A DNA stretch of 43,898 bases, from positions 1 to 43,898 of the forward strand of contig JACJWF010000020.1 in NCBI GenBank assembly GCA_020637295.1, in the 5' to 3' direction. The notes below the pieces were generated by a model, which worked only from the letters and a program-made list of their open reading frames with translations, was not told where the DNA came from and did no database searches. This DNA comes from Acidimicrobiaceae bacterium (GTDB taxonomy: Bacteria; Actinomycetota; Acidimicrobiia; Acidimicrobiales; Ilumatobacteraceae). This document shows positions 16,635-24,023 of this stretch, one piece after another (within the stretch, counting starts at the first letter, position 1; every line of letters begins with the position of its first letter). A program made the position numbers and the translations under genes.

Positions 16635-17747
16635 TCAGCCGAACTCGGGGAGGAGCGAGAGGCAGTCGAGGTCGAGGATGGCGGCCGCGGACCGCGCCAC
16701 CATCGCCACGGTCATCTGGGTGCCGCGCTCCGATGTGGCGTCCAGCGAGCCGGCGATGACGATGGGGTAGAGCCAGCAGTAGAGGACGGCGCGGCGGTAG
16801 TCCGCCCACACCTCGTCGGCGGTGCCGGCGTCGATGCCGTGGGCCGCGAGCCCGGTGCGCCACCGTTCCACCAGTGCCCGCTCGTTCGCCCGCCGCAGCT
16901 CGACCTCGAGGTTCTGCGAGAGGAAGAAGGCGACGTCCTGGATGCCACGGCCGCGCAGCGCACCCTGCCAGTCCAGGGTGACCACCTTCGGGTCCTCCGG
17001 GCGGGTGCCGAGCATCAGGTTGTCGAGGCGGAAGTCGCTGTGGATCAGCGTGATCGGCGCCGTGCCGAGATGGGCCTGCATCGCCGCGAACGCAGCGACG
17101 ATCGACGGGCCGGCGGTCTGCATCTCTGCCGGCACGGCATGGCCGATCTTCTCCAGCATCAGCGGCCAGCAGGCCTCGGCGGCCTGGCACAGGGGGTCGC
17201 CGTTGACCGGCCCGTTGACGTGCGGGGCGAAGTCGAACTCCGGCCCGTCGACGGAGTTCCAATAGGTCGAGTGCAGTTTCACCAGCTCGTCCATGCATGC
17301 CTCGGCGTCGGTCACGGAGCACCCCGCGACCTGGTCGCCGGTGCGCAGGTGCCCGAGGTCTTCCATCAGCAGGACGAAGGCATCGTCGTCGTCGATCTCG
17401 GCCGCGTAGACCACGGGGAGCGCCATGCCGGTGGCAGCCGCAGCGTCGCGGTAGAAGAGCAGTTCGCGGCGGTACACGCCGAACCGAAGGCCGACCTCGC
17501 GGTTCTGCTCCGATGCCGCCCAGAACTTGATAATCAAGGACTTCGGACCGTCGCCGCGCCCGTAGGCGAGGTGCAGGCGTTGCAGTTCGGCGAGCAGGCC
17601 GTGGACCTCGCCGAGGCCCTCCGGGCGGAAGGACGCGACCTCTGCGTCCACACCGTGGGCCTGCAACCGAGCCGTCAGCCAGGCGGCCGAGACGGCGTCG
17701 AGGGAACGGGGCGAGGAGGCGTCGGACACCTCCGTGATGCTAGCCAC
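16635..17747 (-). CDS. Phosphotransferase family protein (APH fold, ecdysteroid-kinase-like)
   Basis: 370-residue kinase-fold protein. The N-lobe has KSLIIKFWA (ATP lysine), LLMEDLG is the hinge segment, HSDFRLDN is the catalytic loop (His236, Asp238), and LDWQ carries the metal ligand. Length and motifs are closer to the eukaryotic-type ecdysteroid kinase/DUF1679 branch than to the two shorter phosphotransferases at 13617 and 29389, so it is a separate subfamily. It is the first gene of the minus-strand operon and diverges from the Rieske gene at 17850. Confidence 0.87.
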   Translation of the reverse strand: MASITEVSDASSPRSLDAVSAAWLTARLQAHGVDAEVASFRPEGLGEVHGLLAELQRLHLAYGRGDGPKSLIIKFWAASEQNREVGLRFGVYRRELLFYRDAAAATGMALPVVYAAEIDDDDAFVLLMEDLGHLRTGDQVAGCSVTDAEACMDELVKLHSTYWNSVDGPEFDFAPHVNGPVNGDPLCQAAEACWPLMLEKIGHAVPAEMQTAGPSIVAAFAAMQAHLGTAPITLIHSDFRLDNLMLGTRPEDPKVVTLDWQGALRGRGIQDVAFFLSQNLEVELRRANERALVERWRTGLAAHGIDAGTADEVWADYRRAVLYCWLYPIVIAGSLDATSERGTQMTVAMVARSAAAILDLDCLSLLPEFG

Positions 17748-17803
17748 TCGGGACCTTCGCCCCTAGTTCGGGAGGGCCGGAATGCGGCTCCATACAGTGA
17801 ACT

Positions 17804-17818
17804 CAATCTCAAGTAAGT
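17804..17818 (+). promoter_or_regulatory. AT-rich motif CAATCTCAAGTAAGT upstream of Rieske gene
   Basis: This 15-mer differs at only two positions from 22401-22415, which precedes the other Rieske gene. A shorter version occurs at 35426-35438. It lies about 32 bases before ATG 17850 in the divergent region. It may be a promoter element or operator. Function is inferred only from recurrence and position. Confidence 0.4.
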
Positions 17819-17849
17819 ATGCCGCCCAGTACATGTAGGGGGACTTGCC

Positions 17850-18995
17850 ATGGCCGCCACTCCGCTCACCGATGTCGCCCAGCGCCTGCTGGCCAACGTG
17901 GAACAGGACCACGGCGATCTCGCGCCCGGCATCATGCGGTTGCCGACCACCAACTACACCGACCCGGCGATGTACCAGCGGGAGATCGAGCAGATCTTCC
18001 ACAAGGTGCCGCTGGCCGTCGCCCTCACGGTGGACGTCCCCAACGCCGGCGACTACCTGGCGTACGACATCGCCGGCCGGGCCATCGTCGTGGTGCGTGG
18101 CGACGACGGCGTGGCCCGTACGTTCGTCAACGCCTGCCGCCATCGTGGTGCACCCGTTGTGTGCAACGGCGCCGGCACCGCACGGCGGATGACCTGCCCG
18201 TACCACGCCTGGGTCTTCGACACGAAGGGCAGCCTGGTGGGCCTGCCCCAGCGCGAGCAGTTCGGCGACATCAGCGACCTCGGCGACATGGGCCTGCTGG
18301 AACTGCCCACGGCGGAGCGCGTGGGCATCGTGTTCTCGGTGCTGACCCCCGGCGCCACGATGGACATCGACGAGTGGCTGGGCGACATGCAGGGCGCGCT
18401 GGAGCTGCTGGAACTGGAGAAGGTGTACCCCCACACCACCACGACGTCGCTGCCGAGCGGCAACTGGAAGAGCACGGCGGACGGCTACCTCGACGGCTAC
18501 CACATCGGGTTCCTGCACTCGTCGAACCTCGGCCTCAAGCAGGTCAACAACCGCAACACGTGGGATCTCTTCGGCCCCCACGTGCGCCTCGGCTTCGCCA
18601 ACAAGACCATCGTCGCCCAGAAGGGCCAGCCGGTGGAGACGTGGGACCTGCCGGACGTGATGAGCCTGGTCCACTACGTCTTCCCCAACGTGTCGATCTC
18701 CGGCCAGCCGGGTCGGGCCACGATGGTCAGCCGCCTGTTGCCCGGGCCGTCGGTCTCCGAGGCCACGGTCGTCCAGTTCCACTACAGCCGCGAGCCGCTG
18801 GACTCGCCGGACAAGGTGCAGGCGATGGAGACCCGTCGCAAGCTCTACGCGGCGATCACCGGTGACGAGGACTTCGACACGGTCATCGACATCAACCGCA
18901 CGATCCCCGGGATGTGCGGGGCGGACTTCGTGTTCGGCCGCAACGAGAGCGGCAATCAGAACCTGCACACCTGGGTGGCCACGCTCACCGCCTGA
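17850..18995 (+). CDS. Rieske non-heme iron oxygenase, alpha subunit (second type)
   Basis: 381-residue oxygenase. Rieske ligands are Cys96-x-His98 and Cys116-x2-His119 (CPYHAW), and the catalytic iron histidines are His218 and His223 (YHIGFLH). The aspartate in DGYLDGYH is positioned as the inter-subunit electron bridge. It is shorter than and clearly diverged from the 8670/22431 pair, so it probably acts on a different substrate or step. GGGGG lies about 6 bases before ATG 17850. The last 11 bases overlap the convergent NTF2-like gene. Confidence 0.95.
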   Translation: MAATPLTDVAQRLLANVEQDHGDLAPGIMRLPTTNYTDPAMYQREIEQIFHKVPLAVALTVDVPNAGDYLAYDIAGRAIVVVRGDDGVARTFVNACRHRGAPVVCNGAGTARRMTCPYHAWVFDTKGSLVGLPQREQFGDISDLGDMGLLELPTAERVGIVFSVLTPGATMDIDEWLGDMQGALELLELEKVYPHTTTTSLPSGNWKSTADGYLDGYHIGFLHSSNLGLKQVNNRNTWDLFGPHVRLGFANKTIVAQKGQPVETWDLPDVMSLVHYVFPNVSISGQPGRATMVSRLLPGPSVSEATVVQFHYSREPLDSPDKVQAMETRRKLYAAITGDEDFDTVIDINRTIPGMCGADFVFGRNESGNQNLHTWVATLTA

Positions 18996-19815
18996 GCACG
19001 TCGGGGTTGCCCTCACTCCAGGTCTGCTGCAGGGTGCGGTGGCTGATGCGCCAGCCGTGCGGCGTGCGCACCAGGTCGTCGAGGTACATCCCGCCGACGA
19101 TGAAGTTCTCCCCGCCGGGGAAGCCGTACTTGGTGTGCTGCGACTGGAGCTTGCAGCGGCACGTGGCCGTGTTGCCGGTGATGACCACCTCGTGGTTGCC
19201 GATGAGGTGCTGGGTGGCGTCGAAGCGGGCGACCGCGCCGCCGACCCGGGCGATGATTGCGTCGATGCCGTCGCACGGCGAGTTGCGCAGGTCGGCCGTG
19301 GCATCGGGGGTGAACACGTCGCGCAGCAACTCCGGCTGCTTGGTGTCCAGCGCCCACGTGTAGGCCATGGTCAGGGCGATGATCTCGGCCCGGTCCGCGG
19401 CCGCACGGTCCCGACGCTCCTTCCAGCCGGTCTGCTGGCGACGCTCGCAGATCCGCCAGCCGTCGGCGGTGCGGCGCAGGCGGTCGCGATACTCGCCGAC
19501 GTTCATCACCACCGCGTCCGGCGAGCCCTCGAGGACGGCGTGGGCGGTGAAGTAGGAGAGCGTCGTGGCCGTGTCGCCGTCGATGTCGATCCTCATCGGC
19601 TGCACCAGGTGCTGGTGCCAGGCGATGCCCTCACAGCGGCCGGCGAGGAACGCCGCCGTCGCCTCCCCGCCCACCAGCGGCGGGTACGCGCCGTAGCGCA
19701 CATCGGCGTCGTCGGTGAACACCGCGCCGACCGCTGCCCAGTCGAACTGGTCGATCGTCCAGCCGTAGCGCTGGAGCGTCTCGGTGATGGCGGTGCGGTC
19801 GTCGTTCGTCCCCAT
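18985..19815 (-). CDS. Two-domain NTF2-like / SnoaL_4-type protein
   Basis: 276 residues consisting of two tandem NTF2-fold domains joined at about residue 135. Each begins with a helix leading to a conserved acidic strand start (VFTDDADVRYG; VFTPDATADLR) and ends with a GWRI strand (TADGWRICER; TPHGWRISHR). Single-domain versions occur elsewhere in the window, so this looks like an internal fusion/duplication. It starts at ATG 19815, 39 bases from the divergent ATG 19855. Confidence 0.85.
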   Translation of the reverse strand: MGTNDDRTAITETLQRYGWTIDQFDWAAVGAVFTDDADVRYGAYPPLVGGEATAAFLAGRCEGIAWHQHLVQPMRIDIDGDTATTLSYFTAHAVLEGSPDAVVMNVGEYRDRLRRTADGWRICERRQQTGWKERRDRAAADRAEIIALTMAYTWALDTKQPELLRDVFTPDATADLRNSPCDGIDAIIARVGGAVARFDATQHLIGNHEVVITGNTATCRCKLQSQHTKYGFPGGENFIVGGMYLDDLVRTPHGWRISHRTLQQTWSEGNPDVLRR

Positions 19816-19816
19816 G

Positions 19817-19844
19817 AGTAACCAGTATCACTCACAAGTAACTA
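19817..19844. promoter_or_regulatory. Direct AGTAAC repeats in divergent NTF2-like promoter region
   Basis: AGTAAC occurs at 19817-19822 and 19837-19842, start-to-start 20 bases (two helical turns). The second lies within CAAGTAACTA. The same 20-base spacing is seen for AGTAAG/AGTTAC at 37342-37367. The entire space between the two divergent start codons is only 39 bases, so promoter and operator functions must overlap and leaders must be very short. Confidence 0.4.
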
Positions 19845-19854
19845 ACCTCGCGAC

Positions 19855-20274
19855 ATGGACGACGTGGCCCTCCGCCGGATCGAGATCGCCAAGCACCTGT
19901 TCGCCGGGTGGAGCTCCGGCAACCCCGATGCGCCCGAGCCGTACTTCCACCCCGACGGGGTGCTGATGGACGTGGCCAGCGGCCGCTTCGAGGGGTGGAC
20001 CAACATCCGCAACTTCTTCGCCCGCGGCCTCACCCGCACCAACAACCTGACGCTGGTGCCGGACGAGTTCTGGGCCAGCGACGACGGGCTGGCGCTGCAT
20101 TACGTGATGAGCGGCGACGTGATCCTGCCGGAGACGTTCGGGCCGGAGTACGTGGGCCGGCGCTGGTCGGTGGAGGTCATGTCGTTCCTCCGGTTCGAGG
20201 GCGACCGGGTGATCTACGAGGCCGACTTCCACGACAAGGGCGCGCGGGCCAAGTCCCTCGGCATCGGGGTCTGA
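19855..20274 (+). CDS. NTF2-like / SnoaL-like protein
   Basis: 139-residue single-domain NTF2-fold protein. The N-terminal helix is IEIAKHLFAGWSSGNPDA, then PYFHPDGVLMD, GWTNIRNFFARG, and beta strands ending in DRVIYEADFHDKG. It resembles the 12717 protein in layout. It starts at ATG 19855; no ribosome binding site is evident in the short leader, which suggests leaderless translation. A VOC gene begins 2 bases after the stop. Confidence 0.8.
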   Translation: MDDVALRRIEIAKHLFAGWSSGNPDAPEPYFHPDGVLMDVASGRFEGWTNIRNFFARGLTRTNNLTLVPDEFWASDDGLALHYVMSGDVILPETFGPEYVGRRWSVEVMSFLRFEGDRVIYEADFHDKGARAKSLGIGV

Positions 20275-20276
20275 CG

Positions 20277-20864
20277 GTGACGGCACCCGGCCTCGGCCTC
20301 GGCCTCGGCCTCGGTGCGCCGGTGCAGATCGCCTATGCCGTGCCCGACGCGAGTGCCGCGGCGCACCACTGGGCGGCCGAATACGGTGCCGGGCCATTCA
20401 CGGTGCTGCCGCACATCGAGGTGGTGGACGTGTTTCACCGCGGCGTGCCGGCCGTGTTCGACCACACCTCCGCGTACGGGCAGTGGGGGAGCGTGATGGT
20501 GGAACTGGTACAGGACCACGGCACCGGCCCCAGCGCCGTCCGTGACCTGTACGGGCCGCGGGAGTCCGGCCTGCACCATCTGGCGTTCTTCGTGGAGGGC
20601 CTCGACGCCACCACGGCCAGGTTGAACGCCGCCGGGCACCCCACGGCGATGACGGCAGCGACGCGAGGCGGCACCCGGTTCCACTTCGTGGACACGTCGG
20701 CGGCGCTCGGCCACATGGTGGAGCTGTACGAGCGCACGGAGCACCTGGCTGCCTTCTACGCCCGGATCGCCGCCGACGCCGACGGGTGGAACGGCAACGA
20801 CCCGGTGCGGGTCAATACGTCCGGCGGTGCTCCGGCACGTCCACGCCGGCTTCCTCCGGGGTGA
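20277..20864 (+). CDS. VOC (glyoxalase/bleomycin-resistance superfamily) protein
   Basis: 195-residue vicinal-oxygen-chelate fold protein with two beta-alpha-beta-beta-beta modules. The first begins VQIAYAVPDASAAAHHWAAEYGAGPF; the second contains SGLHHLAFFVEGLDATTARLNAAGHP and ends MVELYER. Similar proteins include methylmalonyl-CoA epimerase-like and extradiol-type enzymes; metal ligands cannot be fixed by eye. GTG 20277 follows the previous stop by 2 bases. The N-terminus carries (Gly-Leu)4 encoded by a GGCCTC repeat. Its 3' end overlaps the convergent gene by 53 bases. Confidence 0.82.
   Translation: MTAPGLGLGLGLGAPVQIAYAVPDASAAAHHWAAEYGAGPFTVLPHIEVVDVFHRGVPAVFDHTSAYGQWGSVMVELVQDHGTGPSAVRDLYGPRESGLHHLAFFVEGLDATTARLNAAGHPTAMTAATRGGTRFHFVDTSAALGHMVELYERTEHLAAFYARIAADADGWNGNDPVRVNTSGGAPARPRRLPPG
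20289..20312 (+). repeat. (GGCCTC)4 hexanucleotide repeat
   Basis: Four perfect tandem copies of GGCCTC encode Gly-Leu repeats near the N-terminus of the VOC protein. Gain or loss of units would keep the frame. Confidence 0.8.
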
Positions 20865-21267
20865 ACTGCCAGCGCCCCATGCACTCCTTGCGGGCGAAGC
20901 GCCAGGTGCCCTCGTGGCGGACGACGAGATCGTGGTAGTCGCCACCGAACCACCGCTTGGGCGTGTGCGTGCCCTGCGTGTACGGAGCGAAGAACTTGCT
21001 GTGCACCCGAATCTCGACGCCGGCCGGCCCGTCCACCTCGTCGACGACGATGTTGGTGACATGGTGCGCGGCGGGGTGGTTGGCCTCGCGGAACCGGGCG
21101 ACGATCTCGTCGACGCCGTTGAGCACCTGGGGCGCGCGGACGGCCGTGTAGTCGAGCACCGCGTCGGGTGTGAACAGCGCGGCGAAGCGCTCCCAGTCGC
21201 CGGCGTCGATGGCGTGGCCGTAGCGGCCGAGCAGCTGGTGGATCTCGATGATGTCCCCGGCGTCCAT
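20812..21267 (-). CDS. NTF2-like / SnoaL_4-type protein
   Basis: 151-residue single-domain NTF2-fold protein: IIEIHQLLGRYGHAIDAGDWERFAALFTPDAVLDY is the classic N-terminal helix-turn-strand of this family, followed by HHVTNIVVDEVDG and WRFARKECMGRW. It is related to each half of the 18985 protein. It starts at ATG 21267 and diverges from the alcohol dehydrogenase gene. The 3' end overlaps the VOC gene by 53 bases on the opposite strand. Confidence 0.85.
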   Translation of the reverse strand: MDAGDIIEIHQLLGRYGHAIDAGDWERFAALFTPDAVLDYTAVRAPQVLNGVDEIVARFREANHPAAHHVTNIVVDEVDGPAGVEIRVHSKFFAPYTQGTHTPKRWFGGDYHDLVVRHEGTWRFARKECMGRWQFTPEEAGVDVPEHRRTY

Positions 21268-21338
21268 GGCTCGATCATCCTAGCTTTCTTGTCATGGAGT
21301 ACAGTTCCGGCCCTGGGGCGCGCCGAGCAGGAGGAACG

Positions 21339-22379
21339 ATGAAGGCATTTCGCATGGTGGGCTGGAAGCAGCCTTTCGAGTTCCAGGAAGTGCCCCAGCC
21401 CGACCCGCGGCCGGGCCAGGTGCTCATCAAGGTCGCGGCAGCCGGCCTGTGCCACAGCGACCTCACGGTCCAGGGTATGGACCCCGGCGTGATGAACGCG
21501 GAGCTTCCCTTCACGCTCGGCCACGAGACCACCGGCTGGGTGGAGGCCCTGGGTGACGGTGCCAAGGGCTTCGAGGTCGGCCAGGCGGTCGCCGTCTACG
21601 GCCCGCTGGGCTGCGGCTACTGCCGTCACTGCCTGGCCGGCAACGACAACATCTGCGACAACCTCGGCGCCCTGCCCGGTGCGGGCTGGGGCCTCGGTGT
21701 CGACGGTGGCATGGCCCCGTACATGGTGGTGGACAGCACCCGTCAGTTGGCCCCGCTCGGGGATCTGGACCCTGTGCTGGCCGCGCCGCTCACCGACGCT
21801 GCGGTCACCCCGTACCGGGCCATCAAGCGCTCGATGGACGTGCTGCTGCCCGGTTCCCACGCCCTGGTGCTGGGTGTCGGCGGCCTCGGCCACCTGGCGG
21901 TGCAGATCCTGAAGGCGGTGTCGCCGGCCACGGTGATCGCCGTGGACGCCAAGCCCGAGGTGCGGGCCTTCGCCGCAGCGCTCGGCGCCGACCACGTCCT
22001 CGCCCCGGGCGACGATCTTGTCGACCAGGTGATGGCCATCACGAAGGGCCAGGGCATCGATCTGACGCTGGACATCGTCGGTGCGGAGGCCACCCTCGCC
22101 GCAGCCATGACCCTGGCAAGGGCCGGCAGCCGCGTCCAGCTGATCGGCGCCGCCGGCGGCGTGTTCCCGTACCACCTGTGGTCCACCAAGTGGGAGGTCC
22201 AGGTGTCGTCGTCGATGTGGGGCAGCGTCAGCGACCTGCGCGAGGTGATCGCGCTGGCCGGCCAGGGCGTGCTCCGGCCGAAGCTCACCACGTTCGCGTT
22301 CGACCAGGCGCCGGCCGCCTACCACGCACTCCACGAGGGCACGCTCGAGGGCCGTGCCGTCGTGCTCCCGAACGGCTGA
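21339..22379 (+). CDS. Zinc-dependent alcohol dehydrogenase (MDR)
   Basis: 346-residue NAD(P)-dependent alcohol dehydrogenase. Catalytic zinc ligands are in GLCHSD and GHE, the structural zinc cluster is Cys92, Cys95, Cys98 and Cys106, and the Rossmann motif is GVGGLG. ATG 21339 is preceded by AGGAGGAAC, a strong ribosome binding site, which decides the start over the ATG at 21294. The protein probably oxidises an alcohol made by one of the oxygenases. It ends 51 bases before the next Rieske gene. Confidence 0.94.
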   Translation: MKAFRMVGWKQPFEFQEVPQPDPRPGQVLIKVAAAGLCHSDLTVQGMDPGVMNAELPFTLGHETTGWVEALGDGAKGFEVGQAVAVYGPLGCGYCRHCLAGNDNICDNLGALPGAGWGLGVDGGMAPYMVVDSTRQLAPLGDLDPVLAAPLTDAAVTPYRAIKRSMDVLLPGSHALVLGVGGLGHLAVQILKAVSPATVIAVDAKPEVRAFAAALGADHVLAPGDDLVDQVMAITKGQGIDLTLDIVGAEATLAAAMTLARAGSRVQLIGAAGGVFPYHLWSTKWEVQVSSSMWGSVSDLREVIALAGQGVLRPKLTTFAFDQAPAAYHALHEGTLEGRAVVLPNG

Positions 22380-22400
22380 CGCCCCGAACCGGGGTAGTGT

Positions 22401-22415
22401 CAATCTCTAGTAACT
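22401..22415 (+). promoter_or_regulatory. AT-rich motif CAATCTCTAGTAACT upstream of Rieske gene
   Basis: This matches 17804-17818 at 13 of 15 positions. It lies 15 bases before ATG 22431, with GGAAGGA in between as ribosome binding site. Its short distance to the start fits a promoter -10 region or an overlapping operator. Confidence 0.4.
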
Positions 22416-22430
22416 CTCGGAAGGACCGCC

Positions 22431-23870
22431 ATGCCCGACCCCGCCCGACCCGGCCAGGCACGATCCAGCGGGATCACCTACCAGCAACTGCTCGACACGG
22501 ACACCAAGCCGGTGCCCGAGGTGTTGCGCCTGGAAAGCCCTCAGTACCTCGGCGACGAGGACATCGCCAACTCGCGGTACACGTCGCGGGACTGGCACGA
22601 GCGCGAGGTGGAACGCCTGTGGAAGCGCGTGTGGCAGTTCGCCTGCCGTGAGGAGCAGATCCAGCACGTCGGCAGCTACGTCGTCTACGACATCGCCAAC
22701 CTGTCCTTCATCGTCATGCGCTCGGCCCCCGGCGAGATCAAGGCGTTCTACAACGCCTGCCTCCACCGCGGGCGGCAGTTGAAAGACGTCAGCGGGCGTT
22801 GCAGCGAGATGCGCTGCCCGTTCCACGGCTTCTCGTGGAAGCTGGACGGCACCCTCGGCCATGTGCCGGCGCGGTGGGACTTCGAGCACGTCGACGACAG
22901 CCAGTGGTCGCTGCCGGAGGTCAAGGTCGGCACCTGGGGAGGGTTCGTGTTCATCAACCCGGATCCCAACTGCGTGCCCCTGGAGGAGTTCCTCGGTGGG
23001 CTGCCGGAGCACTTCGCCCGGTGGGACATGGAGGGCCGCTACATCCAGGGCCACGTCTGCAAGGTGGTGCGGGCCAACTGGAAGGTGGTGCAGGAGGCCT
23101 TCTGCGAGAGCTACCACGTGGGCGGCACCCACCCCCAGGCCCTGCCCTACCTCGGCGACGTCAACAGCCAGGTGGACATCTGGGACACGTTCTCGCGCAT
23201 CATCACGCCCGGTGGCACGGCCAGCCCCCTGCTCGGCTGGGACCCCACGGAGGAGGACATCCTTCGCTACATGCTGGACATCCGCGTGGACGAGGAGACG
23301 TTCGTGAGCCTGGCGCCCGGGCAGAAGGCCCGCGCCGCGTCGGCCGCTGCCGCCCGGGAACGCTGGCGACCCGTGGTGGGCGACCTCGTGGACGAGTGGA
23401 GCGACGCCGAGTTCATCGACAACATCGACTACACCCTGTTCCCCAACTTCCACCCGTGGGGCGCCTACAACCGCATCGTCTACCGCTTCCGCCCGAACGG
23501 CGACGACCACACGACTGCCCTGCACGAGATCTTCCTGCTCGCCCCGTTCAGCGGTGAGCGCCCCCTGCCTGCCAAGACCACCTACCTCGGCCCCGACGAC
23601 AGCTACACGGAGGCCGCCGAGCTGGGCATGCTGGGCAAGGTGTTCGACCAGGACGGGTTCAACATGCCGATGGTCCAGAAGGGGCTCACCCAGACCTGTG
23701 CGACCGTGCGGCCGAGCACAGCCTGCTGGTGGGCATCAGTGGCTGCCGTACACCAACATCGCCACGGCGGCCGACGCCCAGCAGATCGTCGGGGCCGCCA
23801 GCCGGCCCAACGGCGGGTACTGCGGACATCTGGCACCACACCCGCAGCGCCAGCAGCCTGGAGATGTTGA
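22431..23870 (+). CDS. Rieske oxygenase alpha subunit with replaced C-terminus (chimeric)
   Basis: The first ~421 residues are a normal Rieske oxygenase: Rieske ligands Cys110-x-His112 and Cys129-x2-His132, iron histidines His229 and His234. After position 23695 the frame runs into a decayed piece of the epimerase gene, so the last ~58 residues (CATVRPSTACWW...) are unrelated translation. The normal tail, seen in the copy at 24905-24992 (AKAGSTLATYQESKVRWLHQ...), is missing. From 22815 to 23695 it aligns without gaps to 24024-24904. The Rieske domain and iron site are intact, so activity is possible but not assured. Confidence 0.85.
   Translation: MPDPARPGQARSSGITYQQLLDTDTKPVPEVLRLESPQYLGDEDIANSRYTSRDWHEREVERLWKRVWQFACREEQIQHVGSYVVYDIANLSFIVMRSAPGEIKAFYNACLHRGRQLKDVSGRCSEMRCPFHGFSWKLDGTLGHVPARWDFEHVDDSQWSLPEVKVGTWGGFVFINPDPNCVPLEEFLGGLPEHFARWDMEGRYIQGHVCKVVRANWKVVQEAFCESYHVGGTHPQALPYLGDVNSQVDIWDTFSRIITPGGTASPLLGWDPTEEDILRYMLDIRVDEETFVSLAPGQKARAASAAAARERWRPVVGDLVDEWSDAEFIDNIDYTLFPNFHPWGAYNRIVYRFRPNGDDHTTALHEIFLLAPFSGERPLPAKTTYLGPDDSYTEAAELGMLGKVFDQDGFNMPMVQKGLTQTCATVRPSTACWWASVAAVHQHRHGGRRPADRRGRQPAQRRVLRTSGTTPAAPAAWRC
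22815..23695 (+). repeat. Segmental duplication, copy 1 (Rieske coding region)
   Basis: 881 bases aligning without any gap to 24024-24904. In the first 60 bases I count 4 differences. Protein changes are few and conservative (for example EEFLGGLPEHF against DEFLGALPQHF). The absence of indels contrasts with the adjacent epimerase fragment. Confidence 0.9.
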
Positions 23871-24023
23871 GGGCGCTCGACGGCGAACGGATCTTCGCCA
23901 TTACAGATGGACGACAGCCGCTGGCCCCGACCATCGACGACTACAAAGGCCGACTGCCTGGCGTACCGGCTGCCACCGGGGAGGGTCAGTTCGACTGTGT
24001 CGAGGGTTCGTCGGCTGATGCAG
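23696..24023 (+). pseudogene. Decayed fragment of the sugar-phosphate isomerase/epimerase gene
   Basis: These ~328 bases match 25609-25938 inside the intact epimerase gene (for example GGCTGCCGTACACCAACATC), but with several single-base gains and losses (CATCAGTGG for CATCGAGTGG, CTACAAAGGCC for CTACAAGGCC) and frame shifts. It lacks the gene's 5' half and 3' end. It is sandwiched between the two Rieske copies, marking the joint of a duplicated block. It also supplies chimeric ends to both Rieske frames. Confidence 0.88.

Noticed and set aside
20214..22403. 729-codon minus-strand open frame
   Set aside because: It spans the alcohol dehydrogenase, VOC and NTF2-like genes in other frames. Only 20812-21267, in a different usage of this strand, has family motifs.
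22431..23870. The 479-codon Rieske frame as a natural longer protein
   Set aside because: Its last ~58 codons are an out-of-frame reading of the epimerase fragment, so they are chimeric rather than a functional extension.
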